Shown: in pieces, positions 41,967-49,690 of the stretch
How positions within the stretch are numbered: position 1 is the stretch's first letter
Layout of the letters: the number at the start of each line of letters is the position of its first letter
Assembly (NCBI GenBank): GCA_900544295.1
Contig: UQUO01000004.1
Location: 101,017-165,016 of the forward strand
Length of the DNA stretch: 64,000 nt
Source: an uncultured Eubacteriales bacterium
Lineage (GTDB): Bacteria; Bacillota; Clostridia; Oscillospirales; Oscillospiraceae
Direction: 5' to 3'
The notes under the pieces: model-generated
The model's database searches: none
What the model was told of the DNA's origin: nothing
Seen by the model: only the letters and a program-made list of their open reading frames with translations
Position numbers and translations under genes: made by a program

Positions 41967-42418
41967 CAGGTCTTGTACAAATGAAAACCAAGTTGTGAAA
42001 GTTTGGGGCTTATTAATGCAGGCTCTGCAATTTGTAATTTGCGCCCTCGCTGGCGGTTTACATTCTTGGCAAGGGTAGCAAACATAATTACCACAGAGAT
42101 TAAACAGCGCAGCAGGCAAATCATTGCCTGCTGCGCATAAAGTCGTGGTTGCCGCTCCATTCTTTCTAGGCTTCGCGTCTTTCTGTCTATTAAGCGCAAA
42201 ATAGTCATAGATGTTACTATCATGCATGCCAAGATAAATGATAGACGCTTTTTGATTATACGACTTCAATTCATTCTTGCATTATTGGATGCTCATCCAG
42301 CAGTTCATCGTGCTCATCTCTTATGCAATCGACCACATCTTTTCTTCATCTGTAGCAGCTTCATTACTTGCCTGCTCCAAAGCCTCGTCAAATTGTGCAA
42401 TGGCTCCGGAGTTGGATG
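41967..42418. other. Gene-free stretch with perfect hairpin
   Basis: Contains a perfect 12-bp stem GCGCAGCAGGCA / TGCCTGCTGCGC at 42107-42136 with a 6-nt loop, terminator- or processing-like. Minus-strand codons in 42290-42420 (MTSNSGAIAQFDEALEQASN) may continue the neighbouring lipoprotein relic in another frame. No complete gene is seen. Confidence 0.4.
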
Positions 42419-42733
42419 TCATGATACATTATAACTGGCAATGTCCCTGCACAGCTGCTGCGCTGCTGTCATATCCGGGAAATGAGGGGCAAGCTGGTCG
42501 CCTATGGCTGCGATGCCCTTGACCACTGTGAGCGGCTCAGCGAGAAAATGCGCGTGCAGCTCATACTGCGCTCCCTCCGACATTGCGCCGTCGGAATTGA
42601 GGTAAAACGCCATGAGCGCGTCAATTGGCACCGAGCTATAATCAAGACTTACCCGCCCGTTGAGTTCATCGTCGGTAAAACCGTAGTCCGCGATGTCTAT
42701 GCTCGCCGCGCCCGGCTCCGACCCGGCATGGGC
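42419..42733 (-). pseudogene. In-frame continuation of the lipoprotein beyond a TAG stop
   Basis: After TAG 42734-42736 the same frame stays open for 104 more codons: AHAGSEPGAASIDIADYGFT, DDELNGRVSLDYSSVPIDAL, MAFYLNSDGAMSEGAQYELH and so on to TGA near 42419. The composition matches the lipoprotein, so these were probably its original C-terminal residues. TAG serves as a normal stop elsewhere in the window (for example 60017-60019), so a nonsense mutation is more likely than recoding. Confidence 0.6.
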
Positions 42734-43963
42734 CTACCCGTCCAGCTCATACGCCCACACGCGCAGCGCGTCGTCCACGCCGTTTGCGCCGTTGTCGAGG
42801 ACGAAGGTGTCGTTGTCGAACCAGCTTATCTCCGGGGAAGCGTGCTCGTACTCGGATACGGCAAAGTCCCCGGGGGCGGGGTAGTCAGCCAGGGTCTGAG
42901 CCGCAAAGTCCACGACGGAGAGTCCGCTCACCGTATCGCCGTCGGAGTACATGAGCAGCGCCTTTGTCCCGTCCGGGCTGTATTGGACCAAGCCCGGTTT
43001 GGCCGGGACCGCTCCGACATCCATGACGCCGCCGCCTGCAACATCCACCATTGACAGCTCGCCCGCGCTGTAGAGCAGGATATAACGGCTCGCCGTCATG
43101 TCATACAATATCTCGGCGCCTTCATCCGACGTCTTCACGTTGTAAACCTCGTCGAGCTCCTCTGCATCCAGGTCACAGCGCCTGATCACGCCTTCAGGGT
43201 CATAGGCGCAGATAACGCTCTCGCCGGCGAAGAACCCGCCCATGCTGCTTGGCGATATGTCCGTAATATCGCTGAGGGCTTTTGCGGCGATATCATACAG
43301 CCACACCGTTGTGTCTTCGTAATTCTCCTCACTCCGGCATACGATAAGCAGCCTGCTTCCGTCCGGGGAAACGTCCACATTTGACATGTTTTCGAGCTCG
43401 ACGTCCGACAGCACGTCTTCCATCTCACCGGTCAGAAGGTTGATACTGAGCGGGTAAGCAAAGGTCGTATCGTCATGGCTCACCATCACGAACACGCGCT
43501 CGGGAGCGGCTCTGTATGTGTACCAGGCGTATGGCCTACAATTCTCACCGCAGTAGGGGATCTCGAGCAGCCCATCATTCAAGCACCATTCAAAATCCAT
43601 GGGGTATGTAATTCCATCCAGCTCATAGACCTGCGAAAACGTATGCCTCTCCAGCTCGACGAGTTCGCCGTTCTCGACCGTGTACGCGGCGTAGCGCGTG
43701 CCCTGATTCATCGCCTGCTCGTCAAGACACTTCATGATGGGCCCGTGGGAGATATAGGTATACGCGCCGGAGATCTCAACGCTGCTGAGCGTATAGTCCT
43801 CTCCCACGACCGGTATCGTCGTTGCAAATTCCTCAGTCTCAGGCGCTTTCGAGAACGGCGCGGGCGCATCCGTCGCCGCGACCGGCGTCTGCTCAACGCC
43901 GCAGGCTGACAGCACAGCCAAGGTGATCAAGCATGCAAACAAAATTACATATAAGCGTTTCAT
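42734..43963 (-). CDS. Propeller-like lipoprotein, truncated by nonsense codon
   Basis: A 409-residue lipoprotein as now encoded. The lipobox is LSAC near residue 20 and a short acidic linker follows. The body has repeated TolB/WD-type beta signatures (NVDVSPDGSRLLIVCRSE, then TTVWLYDIAAKALSDI, LVQYSPDGTKALLMYSDGD), suggesting a six- or seven-bladed propeller. The last intact codons are WAYELDG before TAG, and an in-frame extension of 104 codons follows. Unlike its neighbours it lacks a solute-binding domain. It lies downstream of the intact xre gene on the same strand, where the first cassette copy has the peptidase-like gene. It may be exported but misfolded. Confidence 0.7.
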   Translation of the reverse strand: MKRLYVILFACLITLAVLSACGVEQTPVAATDAPAPFSKAPETEEFATTIPVVGEDYTLSSVEISGAYTYISHGPIMKCLDEQAMNQGTRYAAYTVENGELVELERHTFSQVYELDGITYPMDFEWCLNDGLLEIPYCGENCRPYAWYTYRAAPERVFVMVSHDDTTFAYPLSINLLTGEMEDVLSDVELENMSNVDVSPDGSRLLIVCRSEENYEDTTVWLYDIAAKALSDITDISPSSMGGFFAGESVICAYDPEGVIRRCDLDAEELDEVYNVKTSDEGAEILYDMTASRYILLYSAGELSMVDVAGGGVMDVGAVPAKPGLVQYSPDGTKALLMYSDGDTVSGLSVVDFAAQTLADYPAPGDFAVSEYEHASPEISWFDNDTFVLDNGANGVDDALRVWAYELDG

Positions 43964-43992
43964 AATACTGTTCCTCTACCATAAGTTTATTG

Positions 43993-44024
43993 GTATTAGG
44001 ACGGCTAAATTGCCGTCCTAATAC
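43993..44024 (-). terminator. Terminator homologous to that after the peptidase-like gene
   Basis: GTATTAGGACGGC / GCCGTCCTAATAC stem, homologous to 36313-36344. In this copy no peptidase gene precedes it. Only a few bases resembling the gene's last codons (GCATTAAAGCGC against GCGTTAAATCGC) remain, marking a deletion scar. Confidence 0.6.
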
Positions 44025-44063
44025 AAGAGAGACGCATTAAAGCGCTGCCTTATACTTTTCGCT

Positions 44064-44181
44064 CTTAACTGTATTGACGCTTCACACACAAAAAGTGCAA
44101 CAAGTCGCAGTTAAAAAGCACTGTGGCTTGTTGCACTCTTATAATATATCCGCTATGCCAGGCTTAGTCCGCTTCGTCGTA
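44064..44181. repeat. 118-bp cassette repeat, copy 2 (terminator of the XRE gene)
   Basis: Matches 38370-38487 along its full 118 bases. The hairpin GTGCAACAAG / CTTGTTGCAC (44095-44136) with the following T-run on the minus strand is the terminator of the xre gene ending at 44164. Confidence 0.85.
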
Positions 44182-44544
44182 TTTAGCCCTGGCATTATAG
44201 TCGGCTCGAAATTTCATGTCTCCAATTATAATCATTGCCGCTTCTTTCTGCTTGTTTGAAAGCGCCATGACATCGTTAACGAGATCGCCCAGCGTCTTCT
44301 TGCCGCATATGGTTACATGGAATACAGCCGGGTCTATATCATACTTAGTCCGTCCTAGCAGATAGTCTGTTGTGACTTGAAAATAATCTGCCAGGGATAT
44401 GAGCTTATCAGGGGGCGGCTGAATCTTGCCTGTCTCATATGACGAGATCGTCGTAGGCGCCATATGGAGCTCTCTTGCAAGCTGCGTTTGCGTGAGCCTC
44501 CTGTCTTCCCTTAGTTCGCACAATATTTCACCAAAGCTTGGCAT
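44164..44544 (-). CDS. XRE-family transcriptional regulator
   Basis: A 126-residue protein. Residues 7-62 form a standard HTH_3 domain (ELREDRRLTQTQLARELHMA, TTISSYETGKIQPPPDKL, LADYFQVTTDYLLGR). The C-terminal 55 residues are helical with MALSNKQKEAAMIIIGDMKF, suitable for dimerisation. It heads the second cassette copy on the minus strand. An internally deleted copy stands in the same relation to the peptidase-like gene at 38.4 kb. It probably represses the cassette genes, though no operator was identified. Confidence 0.85.
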   Translation of the reverse strand: MPSFGEILCELREDRRLTQTQLARELHMAPTTISSYETGKIQPPPDKLISLADYFQVTTDYLLGRTKYDIDPAVFHVTICGKKTLGDLVNDVMALSNKQKEAAMIIIGDMKFRADYNARAKYDEAD

Positions 44545-44834
44545 CCCCTGACCACCTGTCTGAAGAATTTGAACAAATTATATCTCAAATCATGATTGTT
44601 ACTTAGATTATCCAGTATCAATCGTGCACATCCGCAATTATATCTGATATAATACAGCGTAGATGGATTTTTCAGCATTAATAATGTTTGCTTTGCCTGT
44701 TGAATAACAAAAAGAGCTGCATGCTGATGTTGCATTTTGGCTGATAGTTCGTCTTTTATTTAAGAAGTATAGGAAGTATAGTATATTACAAACTACTAGA
44801 ATTAGAACATAATGACTCGGGGTGGTAGGAAATA

Positions 44835-45407
44835 ATGCTTTGCCTAATGGCAATGTGTGATGGTGAGGACAGCCTGCAATTTTTTACCGAACTCTATATG
44901 CGCTATAAGCCGGTTTTGTTCAGGGAGGCTTCAAAATTTACCGACGACTTCAACATCGTTGAGGATCTGATCCATGACTCCTTTGTAAAGCTGATTGAAA
45001 AAGAGGACCTGCTCCGGACGTTTAATGGTTGCACTTTGAGAACATATATCGTCTATACTGTTAGAAATACATCTATTAGTTTCATACGCAAAAAGGCCAG
45101 GGAGAGCGGTAGGCTGGTAAGTATGGACGAAAGCTATGAAGCCGCTTGCGTCACTGATAATGCACCACTGCCGGAAGAGGTGGTTATAATGGACGAAAAG
45201 AAGAGGGATTTTTTAAAGGTATGGGATACCCTGCCTGATGATACGCGAGAGCTGCTGGCGGGCAAGTACATACTCCGCATGAGCGACGCGGAGCTGGCCG
45301 AAGAGTTCGGCTGCAGCCCCGACAGCATTCGAATGAAATTGACCCGCGCCAGGCGCAAAGCGCTTGAAATGATTAAGGAAGGAGGCTTTTGCTTTGACCC
45401 GGCATGA
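44835..45407 (+). CDS. ECF-type RNA polymerase sigma factor
   Basis: A 190-residue sigma factor. Region 2 (LYMRYKPVLFREASKFTDDF, NIVEDLIHDSFVKLIEKEDL, TYIVYTVRNTSISFIRKK) and region 4 (LPDDTRELLAGKYILRMSDA, ELAEEFGCSPDSIRMKLTRA) are clear, with no region 3, as in ECF sigmas. ATG 44835 follows GGGGTGGTAGGAA. The downstream anti-sigma-like gene overlaps its 3' end by 14 bases, and a secreted protein gene overlaps that one in turn, so the three are a translationally coupled operon. Targets are not known. The lipoprotein/peptidase cassette beside it is a candidate. Confidence 0.85.
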   Translation: MLCLMAMCDGEDSLQFFTELYMRYKPVLFREASKFTDDFNIVEDLIHDSFVKLIEKEDLLRTFNGCTLRTYIVYTVRNTSISFIRKKARESGRLVSMDESYEAACVTDNAPLPEEVVIMDEKKRDFLKVWDTLPDDTRELLAGKYILRMSDAELAEEFGCSPDSIRMKLTRARRKALEMIKEGGFCFDPA

Positions 45408-46194
45408 ACAGCTCGTTGAAAACTATGAAAACGCCCTCTTTGAGCTGCTCATGGAAGGGGTGATAGAGCGCGAAGGAGAGCAGATTGAAAAGGAAAACGA
45501 GCAGTTGAAAAACGGTCCTGGTTTCTCCGTTCCTCCGGAGCTGGACAAGCGATGCATGGCATCAATTAAGAAAGCCTGCCGCAGGCGCAGGAGCGGACAG
45601 CTTGGCAGAAAAGCATACGGCGTTTTGAGCAAGGTTGCCGTTGTCGTCCTTGTGGTCTTGGTTTTGTTTACTTCGGCATATGCAGCGTTTCCAAATGTCA
45701 GAGCCTCAACGCTGAATCTATTGGTTCAGATTTCAGACGTTTCAGCCGAGATGATCTTCGAAAACGCTAACGCAGAGAGTTCTGAAAACGGAGATAGCAA
45801 TGGGCTCATAAGTGATGGTACTATTGAGCTTAATAGTGTTATTCTTCCTGAGTTGATAACCGACAAATACCAAGTCGCTGATATGGGCAGCGACAGGCTT
45901 TCGTCATGGGCGTCATTTTCAAGTCAGGATGGCGGATTGATATCAATTGATGTCCGAAACGGAGCTGACAGTGTGCTGGACATCAATACTGAGAACGCTT
46001 TGCAGATAAACGAAATAAAACGCGATGATTTTAGCGGGATAATTGTCTTTTTTGATGGAGGCTATATAACCGCCGGCATTGCAGACCAAGCTAATGGAAA
46101 ATTCATTATACTTAATTTCGATGGAATATCATATGACTCTGCTGAGCTTATAATAGATGAATTAATTAATGTAAATATGGGGGGTCAAAAATGA
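45394..46194 (+). CDS. Membrane anti-sigma-factor-like protein (DUF4367-like)
   Basis: A 266-residue single-pass membrane protein starting at TTG 45394 (GGAAGGAGG upstream), inside the sigma gene's last codons. The cytoplasmic N-terminus of about 75 residues contains acidic helices suited to hold a sigma factor and a basic stop-transfer run (KKACRRRRSG). One helix (about 80-100, VAVVVLVVLVLFTSAYAAF) follows. The external C-terminus has LNSVILPELITDKYQVADMG and a beta-rich end like DUF4367 domains of Clostridial anti-sigma proteins. The TTG start inside the partner gene is supported by overlap and spacing. The signal sensed is unknown. Confidence 0.78.
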   Translation: MTRHEQLVENYENALFELLMEGVIEREGEQIEKENEQLKNGPGFSVPPELDKRCMASIKKACRRRRSGQLGRKAYGVLSKVAVVVLVVLVLFTSAYAAFPNVRASTLNLLVQISDVSAEMIFENANAESSENGDSNGLISDGTIELNSVILPELITDKYQVADMGSDRLSSWASFSSQDGGLISIDVRNGADSVLDINTENALQINEIKRDDFSGIIVFFDGGYITAGIADQANGKFIILNFDGISYDSAELIIDELINVNMGGQK

Positions 46195-46610
46195 AAAAGT
46201 TTTTCTCCGCAATTCTGGCTATTTGTATGCTTATATCAGCAAATATTGCCTTTGCTGACAATATAGTGTCTAGTGACGAGCCGGTTATCATAAAGCCGGA
46301 ATATGTAATCATCAGTTCAATTCAGACTACTTTTACTATTTCGTCTTCTGGAAGAGCTGATTGCTACGCCGTCGTTACTGTACCAAATGGCTACAAAGTT
46401 GACTTGAAAGTTGAACTGCAACGAATTTCCGGCGGTTTAGAAATAATAAAAACATGGGAGACAAGCGGTGAGTCTAGGATATCTTTGGACGAGCCATGGT
46501 ACGTACTCCCTGGTCATTCATATCGTTTAAGGGTAACAGCTACTACATATGATTCCAATGGCAATTATGTGGAAAGCCCCACAGAGTACTCAGTGATCCA
46601 AGAGTACTAA
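46191..46610 (+). CDS. Small secreted beta-rich protein (DUF6147-like)
   Basis: A 139-residue protein, ATG overlapping the anti-sigma stop (ATGA) with GGGGGG upstream. The signal peptide ends near AFA. The mature part is all-beta: IISSIQTTFTISSSGRADCY, VDLKVELQRISGGLEIIKTW, LPGHSYRLRVTATTYDSNGN, an immunoglobulin-like pattern seen in small exported proteins of the DUF6147 kind. It belongs to the sigma/anti-sigma operon and may be the ligand or a reporter of the sensed condition. The operon seems to end here. No hairpin with T-run is obvious in 46611-46700. Confidence 0.7.
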   Translation: MKKFFSAILAICMLISANIAFADNIVSSDEPVIIKPEYVIISSIQTTFTISSSGRADCYAVVTVPNGYKVDLKVELQRISGGLEIIKTWETSGESRISLDEPWYVLPGHSYRLRVTATTYDSNGNYVESPTEYSVIQEY

Positions 46611-46717
46611 TCAATCCGCACCCTCTTTCTCTATATTATTACTGCTCTACTTAGACTATAGGCTTATGAGCAGCAATGCGCCCTAGGCGCTGGCAGTGCT
46701 ACGTAGCCAAATACCCC

Positions 46718-46760
46718 TGACCTCCTGTTTTGATCCCATCCAAATCAAAGCAGGAGGTCA
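46718..46760 (+). promoter_or_regulatory. Hairpin that can hide the ribosome-binding site of the next gene
   Basis: TGACCTCCTG (46718-46727) pairs exactly with CAGGAGGTCA (46751-46760), extended inward by TTTGAT / ATCAAA, leaving an 8-9 nt loop. The 3' arm contains the AGGAGG site for ATG 46766. Folding would block translation initiation. It could be temperature-, ribosome- or protein-controlled, or a relic terminator. Confidence 0.65.
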
Positions 46761-46765
46761 TTTTA

Positions 46766-47218
46766 ATGGCATACAACTACGCCAGAGAGAAGCGAAGGTT
46801 TGACGCCGAGTGGAAGCGCAAGGAACTTTGGTACAGAAAAGAAGGAATGAGCGAGGACGACATCGAGGAGATGCGCCGCTTTGACCTCGAACAATTCAAC
46901 CGCGACAGAGCGTACGAGAGCCGCAGGCGTCCGTTGGAGACGGCCTGCGGCTCTTGCTATACCCTGATGCCTGAGTGCAATCCCGGCCGCGGTGGCTGGA
47001 TAGAGGAACTGAGTGATACCCGGCTCTCTGCAAAACTGCGCGAGCTTCCTGAGGCAGACCTGGAGTTTCTCACACTGCTCTGCGTTGACGGCCTCTCACA
47101 AGCGCAGGCGGCCCGCGTGCTCGGGTGCACGCAGCAGGCGGTGTCGAAGAGACTGCGCAAAATCAAAAAAAATATTTGGCCTGAGGTTGTAAAAATCGCA
47201 TTTTCGCTGCCTATATAG
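46766..47218 (+). CDS. Sigma-region-4-like HTH protein of the recombinase element
   Basis: A 150-residue protein from ATG 46766 (the frame is open to 46730 but AGGAGG precedes 46766). The N-terminal half is highly charged and helical (REKRRFDAEWKRKELWYRKE). The C-terminal 60 residues form a sigma-70 region 4/HTH unit (LPEADLEFLTLLCVDGLSQA, QAARVLGCTQQAVSKRLRKI). Such genes commonly accompany large serine recombinases in Clostridial mobile islands. Region 2 is missing, so it is probably a DNA-binding regulator rather than a full sigma factor. Its start is under a sequestering hairpin. Confidence 0.75.
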   Translation: MAYNYAREKRRFDAEWKRKELWYRKEGMSEDDIEEMRRFDLEQFNRDRAYESRRRPLETACGSCYTLMPECNPGRGGWIEELSDTRLSAKLRELPEADLEFLTLLCVDGLSQAQAARVLGCTQQAVSKRLRKIKKNIWPEVVKIAFSLPI

Positions 47219-47224
47219 CGAAGG

Positions 47225-47565
47225 GACATTTTTGTGAGTTCCCCACAACTTAATACACGGTACAGCGAGCACAGAACCTGCGTGACCGGAGACGGTCAGC
47301 GACGTGGGGCACGGCGCGATGACGGCGTAAGCCTGAGCGATTAACGCGGCCCCAAAAACGGCTTTGGCAAGCCGCTTTGCAATGAAAGCGCGGGGGATAA
47401 AGGTACTTGCTCACGCGCTCCCGAGGACTTGGGGGCAGCCCTGCGGTGTACGGCAATCGGCACCTCGGAGCTATGACAGCCTCGCCAGAGGCGGCTCGCT
47501 GCATCCCCATACCGCCGGGGGGCGTGGCAAATACGGCGGAACATCCCATAAGAAACGGAGCTAAA
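47225..47565 (+). other. Structured GC-rich leader or non-coding RNA candidate
   Basis: About 340 bases without a credible gene between the HTH gene and the small protein gene. It contains many hairpins, for example GACCG-GAGA-CGGTC with a GNRA-type loop near 47287-47301, GGCTTTGGCAAGCCGCTTTGC, and GCCTCGCCAGAGGC near 47481-47494. Open frames on both strands are low-quality Arg/Pro-rich reading of structured DNA. It may be a regulatory leader, an attachment region or a stand-alone RNA. Confidence 0.4.
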
Positions 47566-47568
47566 CAC

Positions 47569-47757
47569 ATGAAAAACACAAATTCGCTTTCGGCTCCCAT
47601 CAACTCCAGCGGCGAGCAGGTCTGCGTTCTGGACGGCTGCATCGTCCGGGTGAGATACAAGGACTGCCCGGACAAGGACGCTGTCATGGCGAACGTCAGG
47701 GGCATCCTGCTCAATTCGTACAGGCACGACAACATTGCCGCCGAGGACAGGGTGTGA
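47569..47757 (+). CDS. Small TnpW-like protein of the recombinase element
   Basis: A 62-residue protein from ATG 47569 (AACGGAG upstream). Sequence: a polar N-terminus, a beta core (QVCVLDGCIVRVRYKD) and a helix (DKDAVMANVRGILLNSYRHD). The beta-beta-helix layout and position just before a large serine recombinase resemble transposon-encoded TnpW-type small proteins, whose function is unknown. The longer upstream frame (to 47407) lacks a start signal. The recombinase ATG follows four bases later, so they are co-translated. Confidence 0.6.
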   Translation: MKNTNSLSAPINSSGEQVCVLDGCIVRVRYKDCPDKDAVMANVRGILLNSYRHDNIAAEDRV

Positions 47758-47761
47758 GATA

Positions 47762-49450
47762 ATGTCGGCAGAGCACCTTGAAAATCACATATCGCGGACA
47801 GGCAGCAAAGATCAGACACATCAAGATGAGGTGTGTATGATGAACAACTACGATACTTACTTTACCGTCAAGCGTGTCTATTGCCTCTACCGCGTCTCCA
47901 CTCTCGGCCAGGTCGAAAAGGACGACATACCCATGCAGAAACAGCGCTGCCGTGAATTTGCGGCGGCTCAGGGCTGGAGCATCGTGCGCGAGCTATCCGA
48001 AAAAGGCGTCTCCGGATTCAAGGTCTCAGCGCGGGACCGCGACGCCATTCAGGAGATACAGCGCGACGCCGTGGATGGCAAATTCGACATCCTGCTCGTT
48101 TTCATGTTTGACCGCCTCGGACGCCGCGACGATGAGACTCCCTTCGTTGTGGAATGGTTCGTCCGCAACGGCATCGAGGTCTGGAGCGCCACTGAGGGTC
48201 AGCAGAGATTCGACAATCACGTCGACAAGCTGATGAACTACATCCGCCACTGGCAGGCCTCCGGCGAGAGCATCAAGACCTCCATCCGTGTCAAGACCCG
48301 CCTCAGTCAGATGACAGAAGCGGGTCTCTACACCGGCGGCACCGTGCCTTACGGCTACCACCTTGAAAAGCGCGGGCGCGTGAACAAGCGCAACCGCGAG
48401 GTCTGCGACCTGGCCATCGATGAGGACGAGGCCGAGATAGTGCGGCTCATATTCCGCAAGTATGTGGATGAGGGCTACGGAGCACAGAGGCTCTGCAAAT
48501 ACCTCCACGAGTCCGGCATACACAGCCGCGACGGTAAGGGCTTCCCTAACACCACGCTCAACCGCATTATCAAGAACGTGATGTATACCGGCATCATCAA
48601 GAACGGCGACAGCCGGTCGGCGTATCTGGAGGAACTGCGCATCATCGACGACGCAACCTTTGACCGCGCCCAGCAGATAATGCGCGAGCGCACCATGCCG
48701 CGCAGCTCCGTGCCGCGCAACTGCAAGGGCAGCTCCCTGCTCGTCGGCAACATCTTCTGCGCACACTGCGGCAACAGACTGACGCTCACGACCAGCGGGC
48801 GCAAGAAGAACCGGAACGTCCCGATGGCCAAGTACATCCGCTACCAGTGCCACTACAACGTCCGGCATCCCGGCGAATGCGACGGGCAGTCCGGCTACTC
48901 TGTACCCAAAGTGGATTCCATGGTCGAACAGGTCGTGCGCATGAAGCTCGCGGAGATAGCCGCAGCGCCGGAGGCCGAAATCATCGGCAGGCAGCACGAA
49001 CGTGAGATCGAGCTGGCTCGTATACGGTTGGAACAGGCAGAGGACGATATCACCGGCATTGTCAAGGAGCTGGACGACTATCGCGCAGAGACAATCAAGG
49101 TCATCCGCGGCGAAAGCCCGCTCAACGCCCAGCTACTCAACTCGCTCATGTCCGACGCCGCAGACAGGCTCAGAGCTGCGCAGGCCCGTGAGGAGGAAGC
49201 GCAGGCGTCGCTCGATGACCTCCTTGCCTCTGCCCAGAGCATACGCGACGAGTACGACAAGCTCCTGAGCTGGGCCGACCTCTATTCCAAAAGCAGCTTT
49301 GAGGCGCGGAAGATGATACTCTCCCAGCTCATCGACTCCGTGTATGTCGGCAGGGACTACAGGATGGAGATAAACTTCAAGTTCAGCTTCGACGAATTCA
49401 ACACCCAGCCGCTTCCATTTTACTCTCTTCAGGAAAATGCAGGCGCATGA
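47762..49450 (+). CDS. Large serine recombinase
   Basis: A 562-residue site-specific recombinase. The N-terminal resolvase domain has the catalytic serine in LYRVSTLGQVEKDDIPMQKQ, then FMFDRLGRRDDET. A Recombinase domain (YGYHLEKRGRVNKRNREVCD ... YGAQRLCKYLHESG) follows, then a zinc ribbon (FCAHCGNRLT ... CHYNVRHPGEC). A coiled coil of alternating Glu/Arg/Ala (about residues 400-490) and a C-terminal beta tail complete it. It looks intact. ATG 47762 is preferred over 47735. It ends 59 bases from the 3' end of tRNA-Ala, which makes this locus a plausible integration site. Confidence 0.9.
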   Translation: MSAEHLENHISRTGSKDQTHQDEVCMMNNYDTYFTVKRVYCLYRVSTLGQVEKDDIPMQKQRCREFAAAQGWSIVRELSEKGVSGFKVSARDRDAIQEIQRDAVDGKFDILLVFMFDRLGRRDDETPFVVEWFVRNGIEVWSATEGQQRFDNHVDKLMNYIRHWQASGESIKTSIRVKTRLSQMTEAGLYTGGTVPYGYHLEKRGRVNKRNREVCDLAIDEDEAEIVRLIFRKYVDEGYGAQRLCKYLHESGIHSRDGKGFPNTTLNRIIKNVMYTGIIKNGDSRSAYLEELRIIDDATFDRAQQIMRERTMPRSSVPRNCKGSSLLVGNIFCAHCGNRLTLTTSGRKKNRNVPMAKYIRYQCHYNVRHPGECDGQSGYSVPKVDSMVEQVVRMKLAEIAAAPEAEIIGRQHEREIELARIRLEQAEDDITGIVKELDDYRAETIKVIRGESPLNAQLLNSLMSDAADRLRAAQAREEEAQASLDDLLASAQSIRDEYDKLLSWADLYSKSSFEARKMILSQLIDSVYVGRDYRMEINFKFSFDEFNTQPLPFYSLQENAGA

Positions 49451-49471
49451 GATACAGGGCATAACAAAAAA

Positions 49472-49506
49472 GGCGAGAAAGTCATCATTTTTAAGACTTT
49501 CTCGCC
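49472..49506. terminator. Bidirectional terminator between recombinase and tRNA-Ala
   Basis: Perfect 12-bp stem GGCGAGAAAGTC / GACTTTCTCGCC with an 11-nt AT-rich loop. On the minus strand it is followed by TTTTTT, giving the tRNA terminator. On the plus strand it ends the recombinase transcript. Confidence 0.8.
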
Positions 49507-49509
49507 ATT

Positions 49510-49585
49510 TGGTGGACCTGAAGAGACTCGAACTCTCGACCTCTCGGATGCGAACCGAACGCTCTCCCAGCTGAGCTACAGGCCC
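49510..49585 (-). tRNA. tRNA-Ala (anticodon CGC)
   Basis: A 76-nt cloverleaf on the minus strand including encoded CCA. Acceptor GGGCCTG pairs with CAGGTCC and shows G3-U70, the alanine identity pair. D-arm GCTC-AGCTGGGA-GAGC, anticodon stem TTCGG/CCGAG with loop TTCGCAT (anticodon CGC), T-arm GAGAG-TTCGAGT-CTCTT. Its promoter lies about 210 bases away beyond two tandem units that each repeat its 5' half. Confidence 0.9.
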
Positions 49586-49590
49586 AAATA

Positions 49591-49690
49591 TTGGTATTTT
49601 GTTATGCAAACGCGATGGCAGCCGCGTGAGCTGCGCAAATTCGCTGGAACTGGCCCGCCTGCTCTCCCAGCTGAGCTATGGGCCCATTAA
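49591..49690 (-). repeat. 100-bp tandem unit carrying a tRNA-Ala 5' half (unit A)
   Basis: Plus-strand unit from TTGGTATTTTGTTATGC to GGGCCCATTAA. It contains GCTCTCCCAGCTGAGCTATGGGCCC, the reverse complement of the first 25 bases of tRNA-Ala with three substitutions, followed in transcription direction by non-tRNA sequence (AGGCGGGCCAGTTCCAGC). Confidence 0.8.

Noticed and set aside
41874..42269. A 131-codon cysteine-containing minus-strand frame.
   Set aside because: Half of it is antisense to the end of a lipoprotein gene and it reads through a perfect hairpin. There is no ribosome site or family match.
42734..42736. TAG as a recoded (readthrough or pyrrolysine) codon.
   Set aside because: TAG ends complete genes in the window, such as the binding-protein gene at 60017-60019, and no recoding genes are visible. 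A nonsense mutation is simpler.
47250..47819. Overlapping frames of 60-190 codons on both strands around the structured leader.
   Set aside because: Arg/Pro/Ser-rich, mutually overlapping and without start signals. They reflect GC-rich structured DNA.
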